Source: Micrococcales bacterium
GTDB taxonomy: Bacteria > Actinomycetota > Actinomycetes > Actinomycetales > Cellulomonadaceae
NCBI GenBank assembly: GCA_009777345.1
Contig: WRMB01000025.1
Coordinates: 1 to 50,582 of the forward strand
Direction: 5' to 3'
Length of the DNA: 50,582 nucleotides
Numbering within the stretch: the first letter of the stretch is position 1; every line of letters starts with the position of its first letter. A program made the position numbers and the translations under genes. Positions 43,606 through 50,582 of the stretch are shown piece after piece. The notes under the pieces are model-generated. The model had not been told where the DNA came from and made no database searches. It saw only the letters and a list, made by a program, of their open reading frames with translations.

Positions 43606-45514
43606 CGTCGGTTCCTGGGTCGTGGGCCGACAGGATGGTGGACAGCGTGGTCAGCGCCACCAGGTCGGACAGGGCGGTGGTCATCAGGACCCGGTCGGCC
43701 TGGGTCAACGGATAGCTGCCCGCCAGCTGGGACTGCACGTAGAGCAGCTGGACGCAGCGGGAGAACACCGCCTCGTCGGTGCACCCGGCCAGGGACCGCA
43801 CCAGGGGGTTGGCCCAGTTCAGGCACAGCCGCGTGGTGAAACCCGTCTCGGCGTAGGCGCTGCGGGACAGGGCGAAGGTATCGGTCTGGGCCAGGATCTG
43901 GGCCCAGATCCCGTCGCTGCGGACCGCTTCGCTGGCCCGTCCCCGGTCGATGTGGCGGAAGACCTCCGGGTCGGCCACGAACAGCGAAGGGACGTCCTGG
44001 TTGACGATCAGGCGCACCACGGCCTGGCACTGCCGCCCGGTCAGGACCCTGGTCGCGCGGTCCTCCAGGTCGACGGCCAGCGTGCGGTCCGCCAGGTCGG
44101 GCGGGTCCAGACGGTCCAGCTCGGCCAGCACGTCCACTGCGGTCACCACCACGCTGGGGTAGACCTGGGGGAGCAGCCGCACCAGGTCGGCGTCGTGGAC
44201 GTACCCGCCGTTGACCAGCGGGGAGTCGGCGCGGGCCAGGCTGGCGACCTGGCGGAACTCGTCCAGGGTGTAGGTGTAGCGCACGGTGGGGCTGGTCTTG
44301 ACCAGGCGCTCCAGGCTCATCCGCCCCGCCGAGGTCTCGACCGACAGCCAGCCGAGGAAGATGCTCGCCATCTGCTCGTCGTGCAGGACCAGCTGCTTGA
44401 TAGCGGGCTCGTGGACGGCCAGGAAAGCCGCGAAACGCTGGGGCTGGTGGACGGCCAGGTCCATCAGCCAGCCGCGGACGCAGCTGCCCAGCTGTTCGCG
44501 GGTGTACTCCAGGTTGCCGTCGTCGACGATCCCCTCACGGCTGGCCGTGGGCGACAGGCCCGTGGAGTCGACCACGGCCCGGATGAAGAAGGCCCAGTCC
44601 GGGAGGATGTCGTCGACCTGCTGGCTGAGCAGCATCCGCGACAGGTAGACCCGCGTCGACTGGTGCGCGTTGGGCGGCGGGGAGAAGGGCAGGACGAAAC
44701 CCTTCCCCTTGGTGCCGGTACCGGGGGCTGCCAGGTCGACGATGTCCAGCGGTTCGAAACCCAGCTCGTCCTGGGCGTAGCGGACCAGCAGCTGGTGGTC
44801 GGTCTCGTCGAAGACGGGAGCTGAGTTGATCAGGTCGGTGGTTCCCGTCGCGCCGGGGACCAGCGACCGGTCGGTGTCTCCGGCTGACCGGGTCTCGGCT
44901 CGTGTCACCACGGTGACCGGGACCGGCAGGAACTGGCCGTAGTCGCGGGCCAGGGTTCTGACCGTCGGCCCGGTCAGCATATCGGCGCTGTCGAAGGACC
45001 CGGTGAGGTGGACCTGGGTGCCCACCGGCAGGGCCAGGCCGCGGTCGAGCTCGCGGACCTCGAAGGTGCCCTCTCCAGAACCGACCCACTCGACCGCCGG
45101 AGCCCCGGTGGCCGACTGGGACAGGATGCGGATCTGGTCCGAGACCATGAAGCACGACAGCAGCCCGATGCCGAACTGGCCGAGGTAGTCGGTCCGGGCC
45201 ATGTCCAGGATGTCGCGCTTGGAGCTGCGCCCCACGGTGGCCAGCAGGTCGGTCACCTCGTCCGCCGTCAGGCCGATCCCCTGATCGGTCAGGACGAACT
45301 CCGGGTACGCCGCCGTGGCCGGGTAGATCGAGACCCCCCAGTCGGACCGGGCGGGCAGGCCCTTCTCCTCGCAGTAGAGCCGCCGCGCGGTGATGGCGTC
45401 GACCCCGTTCTGGAGCAGCTCGCGGATATACACGCGCGGACTGGAGTAGATATGACGACCCAGGAGGTCGACAATCCCCTTGAGGTCTACCTGAAAAGGT
45501 CGTGCTTCCGACAC
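43595..45514 (-). CDS. Hsp90/HtpG-family ATPase
   Basis: 639 aa, close to the length of HtpG. The GHKL ATP-binding domain has IRELLQNGVDAI with Glu32, Asn36 and Asp39, TDQGIGLT (Asp77) and GQFGIGLLSCF (112-122), matching HtpG REL.SN.SDA, DNGIGM and GQFGVGFYS in order. A middle domain with R-rich catalytic-loop region (LSPTASREGI) follows, as in Hsp90. The C-terminal third is strongly diverged and has no MEEVD. GTG start at 45514. It is the first gene of the leftward operon; I see no HAIR or CIRCE heat-shock element upstream, so heat induction is not supported by the sequence. Confidence 0.88.
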   Translation of the reverse strand: MSEARPFQVDLKGIVDLLGRHIYSSPRVYIRELLQNGVDAITARRLYCEEKGLPARSDWGVSIYPATAAYPEFVLTDQGIGLTADEVTDLLATVGRSSKRDILDMARTDYLGQFGIGLLSCFMVSDQIRILSQSATGAPAVEWVGSGEGTFEVRELDRGLALPVGTQVHLTGSFDSADMLTGPTVRTLARDYGQFLPVPVTVVTRAETRSAGDTDRSLVPGATGTTDLINSAPVFDETDHQLLVRYAQDELGFEPLDIVDLAAPGTGTKGKGFVLPFSPPPNAHQSTRVYLSRMLLSQQVDDILPDWAFFIRAVVDSTGLSPTASREGIVDDGNLEYTREQLGSCVRGWLMDLAVHQPQRFAAFLAVHEPAIKQLVLHDEQMASIFLGWLSVETSAGRMSLERLVKTSPTVRYTYTLDEFRQVASLARADSPLVNGGYVHDADLVRLLPQVYPSVVVTAVDVLAELDRLDPPDLADRTLAVDLEDRATRVLTGRQCQAVVRLIVNQDVPSLFVADPEVFRHIDRGRASEAVRSDGIWAQILAQTDTFALSRSAYAETGFTTRLCLNWANPLVRSLAGCTDEAVFSRCVQLLYVQSQLAGSYPLTQADRVLMTTALSDLVALTTLSTILSAHDPGTDDVA

Positions 45515-45670
45515 TCTTACCCTCCAGCGTGTTCCGGCTAGTCCGGGTGCTACCTGGGGCCTCGACGTGCTGGAGGCCCGTTCATCAGGGACGATGGCGG
45601 ACGTGCTAGGCCGCCAGCAGCGATGCTACCGGACGCGCCCGCCCGCCGAGACGCTTTTCGTGCAACAGTT

Positions 45671-45707
45671 CTGAATCACCTGTCCCAGGCTGGCACAGGT
45701 GATTCAG
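45671..45707. terminator. 13-bp inverted repeat between antitoxin gene and Hsp90 operon
   Basis: CTGAATCACCTGT pairs perfectly with ACAGGTGATTCAG across an 11-base loop. It is downstream of the leftward antitoxin-like gene and about 157 bp upstream of the Hsp90 start, so it can be the terminator of the former or a control site for the latter. No other gene is seen in 45515-45755. Confidence 0.5.
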
Positions 45708-45755
45708 ACTGAAACACCGCCACTCTCACGGGGTGCAAGGAAGGGTCGGTGCCGG

Positions 45756-45953
45756 TCACGAATTGGCTCTGGACCGACCGAGGGCGACGTGCGTGGCGTC
45801 CTCGACGCTCTCAGTGCCGGTAGCGGCCAGGAGCATGGCCGCGCCACGGGCCGCAGCCTCCTCGCCCTTGACAGCCGTGCCCTCGATGGGTCGCAGCTCT
45901 CCGCGCTCGGCCTTCTCGGCCAGCGCGTTCCAGTCGTAGGTATCGCTCATCAT
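45756..45953 (-). CDS. Small antitoxin-like protein
   Basis: 65 aa, beginning MMSDTYDWNALAEKAERGEL and continuing into a helix rich in Ala/Glu with GEEAAARGAAMLLAATGTESVEDA. Small acidic helical proteins of this kind accompany BrnT/RelE-like toxins in actinobacteria. Start ATG 45953 follows GGAAGAGGTGG. It begins 10 bp after the toxin remnant in toxin-first order. The exact family is not certain. Confidence 0.5.
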   Translation of the reverse strand: MMSDTYDWNALAEKAERGELRPIEGTAVKGEEAAARGAAMLLAATGTESVEDATHVALGRSRANS

Positions 45954-45963
45954 CCACCTCTTC

Positions 45964-46110
45964 CTAGTCCGCCAAGTGCCGGTAGAGATCGCTGAGTTCC
46001 ATGACGTGGAAGACCAGCGCCTCCCGTGGTGGTCTGGTCGCCATGATCACCTCGATGTAGCGGTCGGTCTGCCCGTGCGGATGACCGACGTACACGGTCG
46101 TCGTCCACCC
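45964..46110 (-). pseudogene. Toxin C-terminal remnant
   Basis: Only the last ~45 residues look like protein sequence: TTTVYVGHPHGQTDRYIEVI then VFHVMELSDLYRHLAD, the C-terminal strands of a BrnT-like or related RNase toxin. Upstream, the frame continues open to 46239 but runs into the hairpin cluster and tRNA gene, so the N-terminal part is missing. The antitoxin-like gene beside it appears intact. Confidence 0.45.
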
Positions 46111-46126
46111 GGCCACACGCGGGGGC

Positions 46127-46207
46127 CACGGGGGCTTGCCCCCGTGCGGGTGCGGGGCCGGGCCCCGCACAACATGACGAGAGCGACGCGGCTTGCGTTC
46201 CGCAAGC
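46127..46207. terminator. Hairpin cluster downstream of tRNA-Arg
   Basis: Three stems lie between the tRNA 3' end and the toxin remnant: CACGGGGGC/GCCCCCGTG (46127-46146), GTGCGGGGCC/GGCCCCGCAC around a single base (46150-46170), and GCTTGCG/CGCAAGC (46191-46207). They are in the right place to terminate the leftward tRNA transcript, but three in a row is more than a terminator needs. Confidence 0.6.
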
Positions 46208-46227
46208 ACACGTCGCCCTCGGTCTCG

Positions 46228-46300
46228 TGCGCCTGACACGATTCGAACGTGCGACCTTCTGCTCCGGAGGCAGACGCTCTATCCACTGAGCTACAGGCGC
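46228..46300 (-). tRNA. tRNA-Arg (anticodon CCG)
   Basis: 73-nt cloverleaf on the minus strand. The acceptor stem GCGCCTG pairs with CAGGCGC with discriminator A. The D-arm is TAGCTCAGTGGATAGAGC-like, the anticodon loop CTCCGGA has anticodon CCG, and the T-arm contains GTTCGAATC. It decodes CGG, a common Arg codon in this genome. The CCA end is not encoded. The adjacent toxin remnant suggests the 3' end may have served as an integration site. Confidence 0.95.
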
Positions 46301-46359
46301 GTGGATGACGAGCGTACCAGGGTCCGGGGTAGAGCAGCGCCGGGGAGCGGACGGACCGG

Positions 46360-47634
46360 CTACGTCGCGGGTTCGTAGACGACGATGGTGCCGGAGTAGC
46401 TGGCCAGCCAGACGTTGGCGGTCTGGGGGTCGTAGGTGATGCCGATCGGGTGGTGGCCGGTCGGCAGGGTCTGGGTCACCGTCATCGTCGTGGTCTCGAT
46501 GACGCTCATGGTGTTCGACTCGTAGTTCACGACGTACAGGTGCAGGCCGTCGCTGGCCAGCGCGGACGAACGCGGCTGTGTCCCGGTGGCCACGGTCGCG
46601 ACGACCTTGGGCCCTTCCGGGTGCTCCAGGTCGATCTTGGCGACGTACCCGGAGCTGTTGCAGGTCACGTACAGGAACTGGCCGTCCGGGCTGACGTTCA
46701 CGTGGCGGGTGGCCCGTCCGACGTCCTTGATCCACTCGACGTCACCGGTCGCGAGGTCGACGACGGCGATGTCGCTGCTGCCGAAGTTCGCCACGTAGGC
46801 GGTGGCCGAATCAGGGCTGACGGCGATACCGCGGGGCCACTTGCCGAGCGGGACGGTGCGGACCACCTGCTGGGTCGCGGTGTCGACCACCGACATGTCG
46901 TAGCTGCACCAGTTGGTCACCAGCAGGTGTTTCCCGTCGGGGGTGACTGCCACGAACTTCGGGGTCTTGCCTACCTGGATCACCTGGTCGATAGCGAACG
47001 TCTTCATGTCTATGCGGTACACGAAGGAGGGCTGCAACGAGTTGTTCGCACTGCAGGTATCGGACCCTTCGGCGCCGTGACCCTGGCCGTACATCGCGTA
47101 GTTCGAGACGTAGACGTGCTTCCCGTCCGGCATGAAAGCGGCCTCCACCGGGGCGCCCTTGCTGGTTCCGGGGTGCCCCGAGATGCCGAACTCTGCCAGG
47201 TCGACCGAGTCGGAGACCGTCGCCACCAGCTCGAACTCGGCGTCGTACACGGTGACCGTGTGGCGGTACATCATGTTCTGCGCGACGAACAGTCCCGTCC
47301 CGCTGGCCACCACCGACTTCGGGGAGATCTCCCCGGCGATGGTGGTGACCTTGACCATCTGCCCGGACGAGGGCGGCAGGGGCGGCGCGGTGGGTGTGGG
47401 GGACGGCGTCGGCGCGGCAGTGGCGACCGGCGAGGTCGGGGCGGTCTGGGTCGGGTCCACTCCGTCCTGGGCGCTGGCGCAGGCCGTGACCCCAGACGCG
47501 CCCGCCAGGGCGAGAACCGCGGTGAGCGTCACGACCAGGCGGCGCGGCGAGGAGCGCCCACGACCTGGAGCCCGCCGGTCGGCGGGGGCTACGGGAATGA
47601 TTCTGCTCGGGCGGCTCTGTCTCGCGTTGGACAC
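46360..47634 (-). CDS. YVTN-type beta-propeller lipoprotein
   Basis: 424 aa from GTG 47634. A basic N-terminus, a hydrophobic signal and a plausible lipobox VTAC are followed by a Thr/Pro-rich linker (about 60-95), then a seven-bladed propeller of YVTN/40-residue repeats: VYVSNYAMYG, LLVTNWCSYDMSVVDTATQQ, AYVANFGSSDIAVVDLATG, LYVTCNSSGYVAKIDL, LYVVNYESNTMSVIETTT and VWLASYSGTIVVYEP. Family members are extracellular binding or surface proteins of mostly unknown ligand. The longer frame to 47670 is possible but lacks a better start. Confidence 0.8.
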   Translation of the reverse strand: MSNARQSRPSRIIPVAPADRRAPGRGRSSPRRLVVTLTAVLALAGASGVTACASAQDGVDPTQTAPTSPVATAAPTPSPTPTAPPLPPSSGQMVKVTTIAGEISPKSVVASGTGLFVAQNMMYRHTVTVYDAEFELVATVSDSVDLAEFGISGHPGTSKGAPVEAAFMPDGKHVYVSNYAMYGQGHGAEGSDTCSANNSLQPSFVYRIDMKTFAIDQVIQVGKTPKFVAVTPDGKHLLVTNWCSYDMSVVDTATQQVVRTVPLGKWPRGIAVSPDSATAYVANFGSSDIAVVDLATGDVEWIKDVGRATRHVNVSPDGQFLYVTCNSSGYVAKIDLEHPEGPKVVATVATGTQPRSSALASDGLHLYVVNYESNTMSVIETTTMTVTQTLPTGHHPIGITYDPQTANVWLASYSGTIVVYEPAT

Positions 47635-47879
47635 GGGACAGAACCCTACCGGGAGAAGGGGTCGCAGCACAGGTATCCGCCTGTGCAGAATCTGTTGAGG
47701 TGTCGAGGTGTCGAGGTGTCGAGGTCGGTGGAACGTTCTCGGGCGGACGGCCCGGCTGCGAGCGTGTCAGGGTCGGAGTGTTCTGGCGCCCCACCGGTCG
47801 GGTTCGCCTGGTAGGCGCCTGGTGTTCATCTTGGTGGGGCACGGTGGAGAGGTAATGCCCCGAGGGAGAAAGCTGAACG

Positions 47880-48764
47880 ATGCGAATCGATACCCACGCT
47901 TCCACCTGGACGAGCGCGGCGGGCCGCCGGGCGCGACGGCTGGACCGTCCGCGGTCCCTGCCCCGTCCGGTCTACCGCAGTCCCGAGACCGGGCCGACCG
48001 GCGAGGTACCTTGCCGGCTCCCGGTGAGCGGCACCTACAACCTGCGTGAGGTCGGCGGCTACCGGGCCGCGACCGGGTGGGTCCGCCGGAACCGGCTGCT
48101 GCGTTCCGACGCCCTGCACCGCCTCGGCCCGGACGGTCGTCAGGTGCTCGTCGACCTGGGTGTCCGGCGGGTCGTCGACCTGCGCGACCCGTGGGAGGTC
48201 GCCGACGCCCCGAGCCGCCTCGAGGAGATGGACGTCGACGTGGTCCACCTGCCGGTGTTCGGGACCACTGCGCCGCGCCAGCTGGCGGCCCTGTCGGCCA
48301 ACCTGGAAGAGCTGTACGACCTGATGGTCGAGCAGCACGCCGGGAACCTGGCCCGGGCGCTGCGCGCCGTCGCCGAACCCGACCAGACCGTGCTCGTGCA
48401 CTGCACCGCGGGCAAGGACCGCACCGGCGTGGTCGTGGCGCTCGCGCTGCTCGCGGTGGGCGTCGAGCGGGCCGATGTCGTCGCCGACTACACCGCGACC
48501 GAGGAGAACTTGCGCGGTGAGTGGGGTCGCACCGTGCGCGCCCGGCTGGAGGCAGCCGGGATCGTCGTCGGTCCCGACGCGGAGCGGCAGATCGCGGCCA
48601 CCCCGGCGCTCATCGGACGCGTCATCGACCGCATCCGCGCCGAGCACGGGTCCGTGACCGCGTACCTGCTGCACGCCGGCCTGACACCCGGCGACCTCGA
48701 CCGGCTCCGCACGAGCCTGGTCGACCCCCTCCGCCCGGAGCCGGTGCCCGAAGACCACCGTTGA
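47880..48764 (+). CDS. Tyrosine-specific protein phosphatase
   Basis: 294 aa. Catalytic P-loop HCTAGKDRTG with Cys175 and Arg181 (CX5R) identifies the Y_phosphatase3/PtpB-like family. The upstream substrate-specificity segment YNLREVGGYRAATGWVRRNRLLRSD fits this family, as does DLGVRRVVDLRDPWEV. An extra C-terminal helical region follows (ADYTATEENLRGEW onwards). No signal peptide, so cytoplasmic or released non-classically. ATG 47880 follows GAGGGAGAAAG. Its 3' third is duplicated at 50135. Confidence 0.88.
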   Translation: MRIDTHASTWTSAAGRRARRLDRPRSLPRPVYRSPETGPTGEVPCRLPVSGTYNLREVGGYRAATGWVRRNRLLRSDALHRLGPDGRQVLVDLGVRRVVDLRDPWEVADAPSRLEEMDVDVVHLPVFGTTAPRQLAALSANLEELYDLMVEQHAGNLARALRAVAEPDQTVLVHCTAGKDRTGVVVALALLAVGVERADVVADYTATEENLRGEWGRTVRARLEAAGIVVGPDAERQIAATPALIGRVIDRIRAEHGSVTAYLLHAGLTPGDLDRLRTSLVDPLRPEPVPEDHR

Positions 48765-48958
48765 GGGTCGTGCCCCGCCCGACCTCGTGACCGTACCGGT
48801 GTCGGGCAGGGCGCGGCATATCACATCGCCGAGCGGGCGATCGGCGACGTCAGCGGCGCCAGCGGGTCGCCGACGGGCCGGAACAGCCGGGCCGGGCGGC
48901 CCCGGCCCCCCGGCGGGATGGTGGTCCGGTCCGTGGGGGCCACGAAATCGGTGCAGGC
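48503..48958 (+). repeat. ~450-bp direct repeat, copy 1
   Basis: This stretch (phosphatase 3' third, intergenic region and NUDIX-like 3' end) recurs at 50135-50582 with a few substitutions and small deletions (2, 4 and 2 bases in the second copy). Homology starts abruptly at GGAGAAC inside the phosphatase gene. The second copy reaches the window edge, so the true right boundary is unknown. Confidence 0.92.
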
Positions 48959-49023
48959 CCTCAGCTTGCGCTGGAAGTTGCCCGGGTCGATGCGCAGGCC
49001 CCACACCGCCTCGTAGACCCCCT
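48821..49023 (-). pseudogene. 3' fragment of NUDIX/NrtR-like gene
   Basis: The frame encodes VYEAVWGLRIDPGNFQRKLR then TDFV and GRPARLFRPVGDPLAPL, the C-terminal winged-helix end of NUDIX-domain regulators of the NrtR type (normally preceded by a NUDIX hydrolase-like domain). It is cut off upstream at about 49023, where sequence changes to the lipoprotein region. There is no start codon in the family position and no NUDIX box. Confidence 0.7.
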
Positions 49024-49034
49024 ACGCCACAGTT

Positions 49035-49763
49035 CTATGCTTGTCCGCGGGAGTAGGGTACCGGCAGGTCGGTCTCGACTACCTCGGGATTGTCCTGGAC
49101 GACACCGTCGGCGGCAATCTCCAAGTTGTGACGGACTAGGGTACGGTCGTAGACCATCCACACGGTCACAGTCCACCCGGTGCCCGACGGTTCCGCCACG
49201 GACGGCTGGACAAGCGCATCGTATTGCGCCTCCAGATCGGCGCGCCGCTGCTCGTCAGCTGGGACAGGGTTCGGCAGCCAGTGGACCTCGGAGATCGAGC
49301 CGATGCGGTAGGATGCTTTGTCGAAGGTACGGGTTACGTCGAGGTAGACGTTGCCAACGTCGATGGCGACCGCAGCGTCGTTCACCACGACCTGGGCACT
49401 ACGAACCATCTGGGCGAACGACTCCGGGCTTCCGGAGAGGTCCAGGGTAGCGCCGTCGTTGCTGAGAGCGGCGTAAAAACGCGCGAAACGATACTCCGTC
49501 TCCAGCTGGATATCGAACACCTGCCACTCGTGCAGCCATGCCGCCTCGACCGGGGTCAAGGTCGTCCTTGCATCCGCGACCATCTCACCGTCGGATCCCA
49601 CCGCAGCAAGCCCAGTTGCCAGTCTCTCCCGCACATCCGTCCCCACATGTGTCGTTCCCGCCGACTGATCAGCGGTAGACCCTTCCGCGTCGCACCCGCC
49701 TAGCGTCAGCGCCAGCAGCGCACTGGCCAGCAGGCATGTCACTCGTCCTATCATCTCCTCCAC
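49035..49763 (-). CDS. Putative lipoprotein of unknown function
   Basis: 242 aa. Signal peptide with lipobox LGGC (Cys near residue 24), then a Ser/Thr linker and a soluble alpha/beta domain (LHEWQVFDIQLETEYRFARF, MVRSAQVVVNDAAVAID, VTVWMVYDRTLVRHNLE). Start is GTG 49763 or ATG 49754, the latter directly after GGAGGAG. I do not recognise the family. It is the only clear gene on the segment between the two direct repeats and is less GC-rich than its surroundings. Confidence 0.65.
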   Translation of the reverse strand: MEEMIGRVTCLLASALLALTLGGCDAEGSTADQSAGTTHVGTDVRERLATGLAAVGSDGEMVADARTTLTPVEAAWLHEWQVFDIQLETEYRFARFYAALSNDGATLDLSGSPESFAQMVRSAQVVVNDAAVAIDVGNVYLDVTRTFDKASYRIGSISEVHWLPNPVPADEQRRADLEAQYDALVQPSVAEPSGTGWTVTVWMVYDRTLVRHNLEIAADGVVQDNPEVVETDLPVPYSRGQA

Positions 49764-50134
49764 GACCTTTCGCTCACGGCCGAACCTAACCTAGACTATT
49801 GTATCGAACTCGTCAAAAACACCAACTGAGGAAGCATGGATGCTGAGCGTCCCACTGGTCGCCATAGAAATCAGAGTAGGTTTTCAAGTTCGTCGACGCG
49901 AAGAAGTACCATGCCGACGTACTCGACACTGCCCTGGCCCGACTGCCGCCCGCCACGCACCCTCACCACAGTGTCAGGTGTCGCAACAAGCCGAGCCCGT
50001 CTCCGCATGAGTCATGCCCCTCCGGTGTGCTTGTTGACGTACAACGCGAAGGCCTGACGACTCCGCGCAGCCGAGTCCGTTACTCGGCGTTTGCACCGTA
50101 TGTCTAGCGAGGGAGAGGAGTCAAGAGCCATACC
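49764..50134. other. 371-bp stretch without a recognised gene
   Basis: This region is less GC-rich, with short frames only. A rightward frame around 49880-49960 reads FKFVDAKKYHADVLDTALARLP, which looks protein-like, but has no start and is soon followed by poorly coding sequence, so it may be the remnant of a mobile or cargo gene. It abuts direct-repeat copy 2. Confidence 0.4.
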
Positions 50135-50390
50135 GGAGAACCTGCGCGGTGAGTGGTCGCACCGTGCGCGCCCGGCTGGAGGCGGCCGGGATCGTCGTCG
50201 GTCCCGACGCGGAGCGGCAGATCGCGGCCACCCCGGCGCTCATCGGACGCGTCATCGACCGCATCCGCGCCGAGCACGGGTCGGTGACCGCGTGCTGCAC
50301 GCCGGCCTGACACCCGGCGACCTCGACCGGCTCCGCACGAGCCTGGTCGACCCCCTCCGCCCGGAGCCGGTGCCCGAAGACCACCGTTGA
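50135..50390 (+). pseudogene. Truncated, frameshifted phosphatase C-terminal fragment
   Basis: Matches the last third of the tyrosine phosphatase at 47880 (DAERQIAATPALIGRVIDRI-type segment through PEPVPEDHR). It lacks the catalytic P-loop and carries a 2-base and a 4-base deletion, so no full frame is kept. Confidence 0.8.
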
Positions 50391-50444
50391 GGGTTGTGCC
50401 CCGCCCGACCTCGTGACCGCACCGGTGTCGGGCAGGGCGCGGCG

Positions 50445-50582
50445 TCACATCGCCGAACGGGCGATCGGCGACGTCAGCGGCGCCAGCGGGTCGCCGACGG
50501 GCCGGAACAGCCGGGCCGGGCGGCCCCGGCCCCCCGGCGGGATGGGGGTCCGGTCCGTGGGGGGCACGAAATCGGGGCAGGC
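50445..50582 (-). CDS. NUDIX/NrtR-like gene, C-terminal part, runs off window
   Basis: The frame encodes FVPPTDRT, GRPARLFRPVGDP and TSPIARSAM, matching the truncated copy at 48821. It is open at the window edge, so this copy may be the complete gene with its NUDIX domain further right. Confidence 0.6.
   Translation of the reverse strand, partial: ACPDFVPPTDRTPIPPGGRGRPARLFRPVGDPLAPLTSPIARSAM

Larger units (their letters stand above)
50135..50582 (+). repeat. ~450-bp direct repeat, copy 2 (runs off window)
   Basis: Duplicate of 48503-48958 in the same orientation, with about 8 bases deleted in total and scattered substitutions. It continues to the last base of the window. Confidence 0.92.

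Noticed and set aside
46127..46170. Origin or plasmid partition site from clustered palindromes
   Set aside because: Location right after a tRNA gene and lack of replication or partition genes make termination the simpler reading.
49836..50057. Small gene after the lipoprotein
   Set aside because: Short frame with no ribosome site or recognisable family; kept only as an unannotated stretch with a possible remnant in another frame.

Overview
The window looks like part of a chromosome from a very GC-rich actinobacterium. The signs are near-universal G/C third positions, frequent GTG starts, an acyl-CoA carboxylase beta subunit with its actinobacterial epsilon subunit, a Fur/Zur regulator, and many lipoproteins and Pro/Ser/Thr-rich linkers. 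A Micrococcales lineage such as the Cellulomonas group fits, but that placement is inference.

Layout. 1-3.2 kb: an orphan sugar-type ABC solute-binding lipoprotein, a lytic transglycosylase and a DUF1508-like protein. 3.2-19.5 kb: a large phosphate-transport/cell-surface locus. It runs pstC, pstA, a membrane-anchored PstS-like protein, an 888-aa PstS-fold-like protein, a sortase-fold protein whose catalytic residues are all substituted, a soluble PstS, a WxL-like surface protein, a strong hairpin, then DUF916 (WxL-interacting type) protein, second WxL-like protein, second DUF916 protein and finally pstB. A PHO-box-like double repeat precedes pstC and a perfect 62-bp palindrome closes the locus. 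19.6-23.2 kb: acyl-CoA carboxylase epsilon and beta subunits, a vapBC-type toxin-antitoxin pair and biotin ligase birA. 23.3-29.3 kb: a tightly overlapping five-gene MacAB-like ABC export operon with two membrane fusion proteins. 29.5-31 kb: a YbaB-like protein and an unrecognised lipoprotein, with a 35-bp direct repeat around the first. 31-34.3 kb: a zinc uptake operon (znuA, znuC, znuB) divergent from zur with palindromic operators between them.

34.4-45.5 kb: a six-gene leftward run: an HtpG/Hsp90-family ATPase, two tandemly duplicated ~960-aa TPR proteins, a HEAT-like protein, a small unrecognised protein and an MFS transporter. Nearly every junction overlaps or is only a few bases. 45.7-47.6 kb: an antitoxin-like gene, a toxin remnant, tRNA-Arg(CCG) and a beta-propeller lipoprotein. 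47.9-50.6 kb: a tyrosine phosphatase and the 3' end of a NUDIX/NrtR-like gene. About 450 bp spanning both is repeated at the window end, with a lipoprotein gene between the copies, which is the pattern expected from a single-crossover integration.

The two most interesting units are (i) the Pst system merged with WxL/DUF916-type surface proteins and a degenerate sortase, suggesting a phosphate-regulated wall-associated assembly, and (ii) the Hsp90-TPR-TPR-HEAT operon, which pairs a bacterial Hsp90 with dedicated TPR partners. Neither phoU nor phoR/phoP is present in the window.
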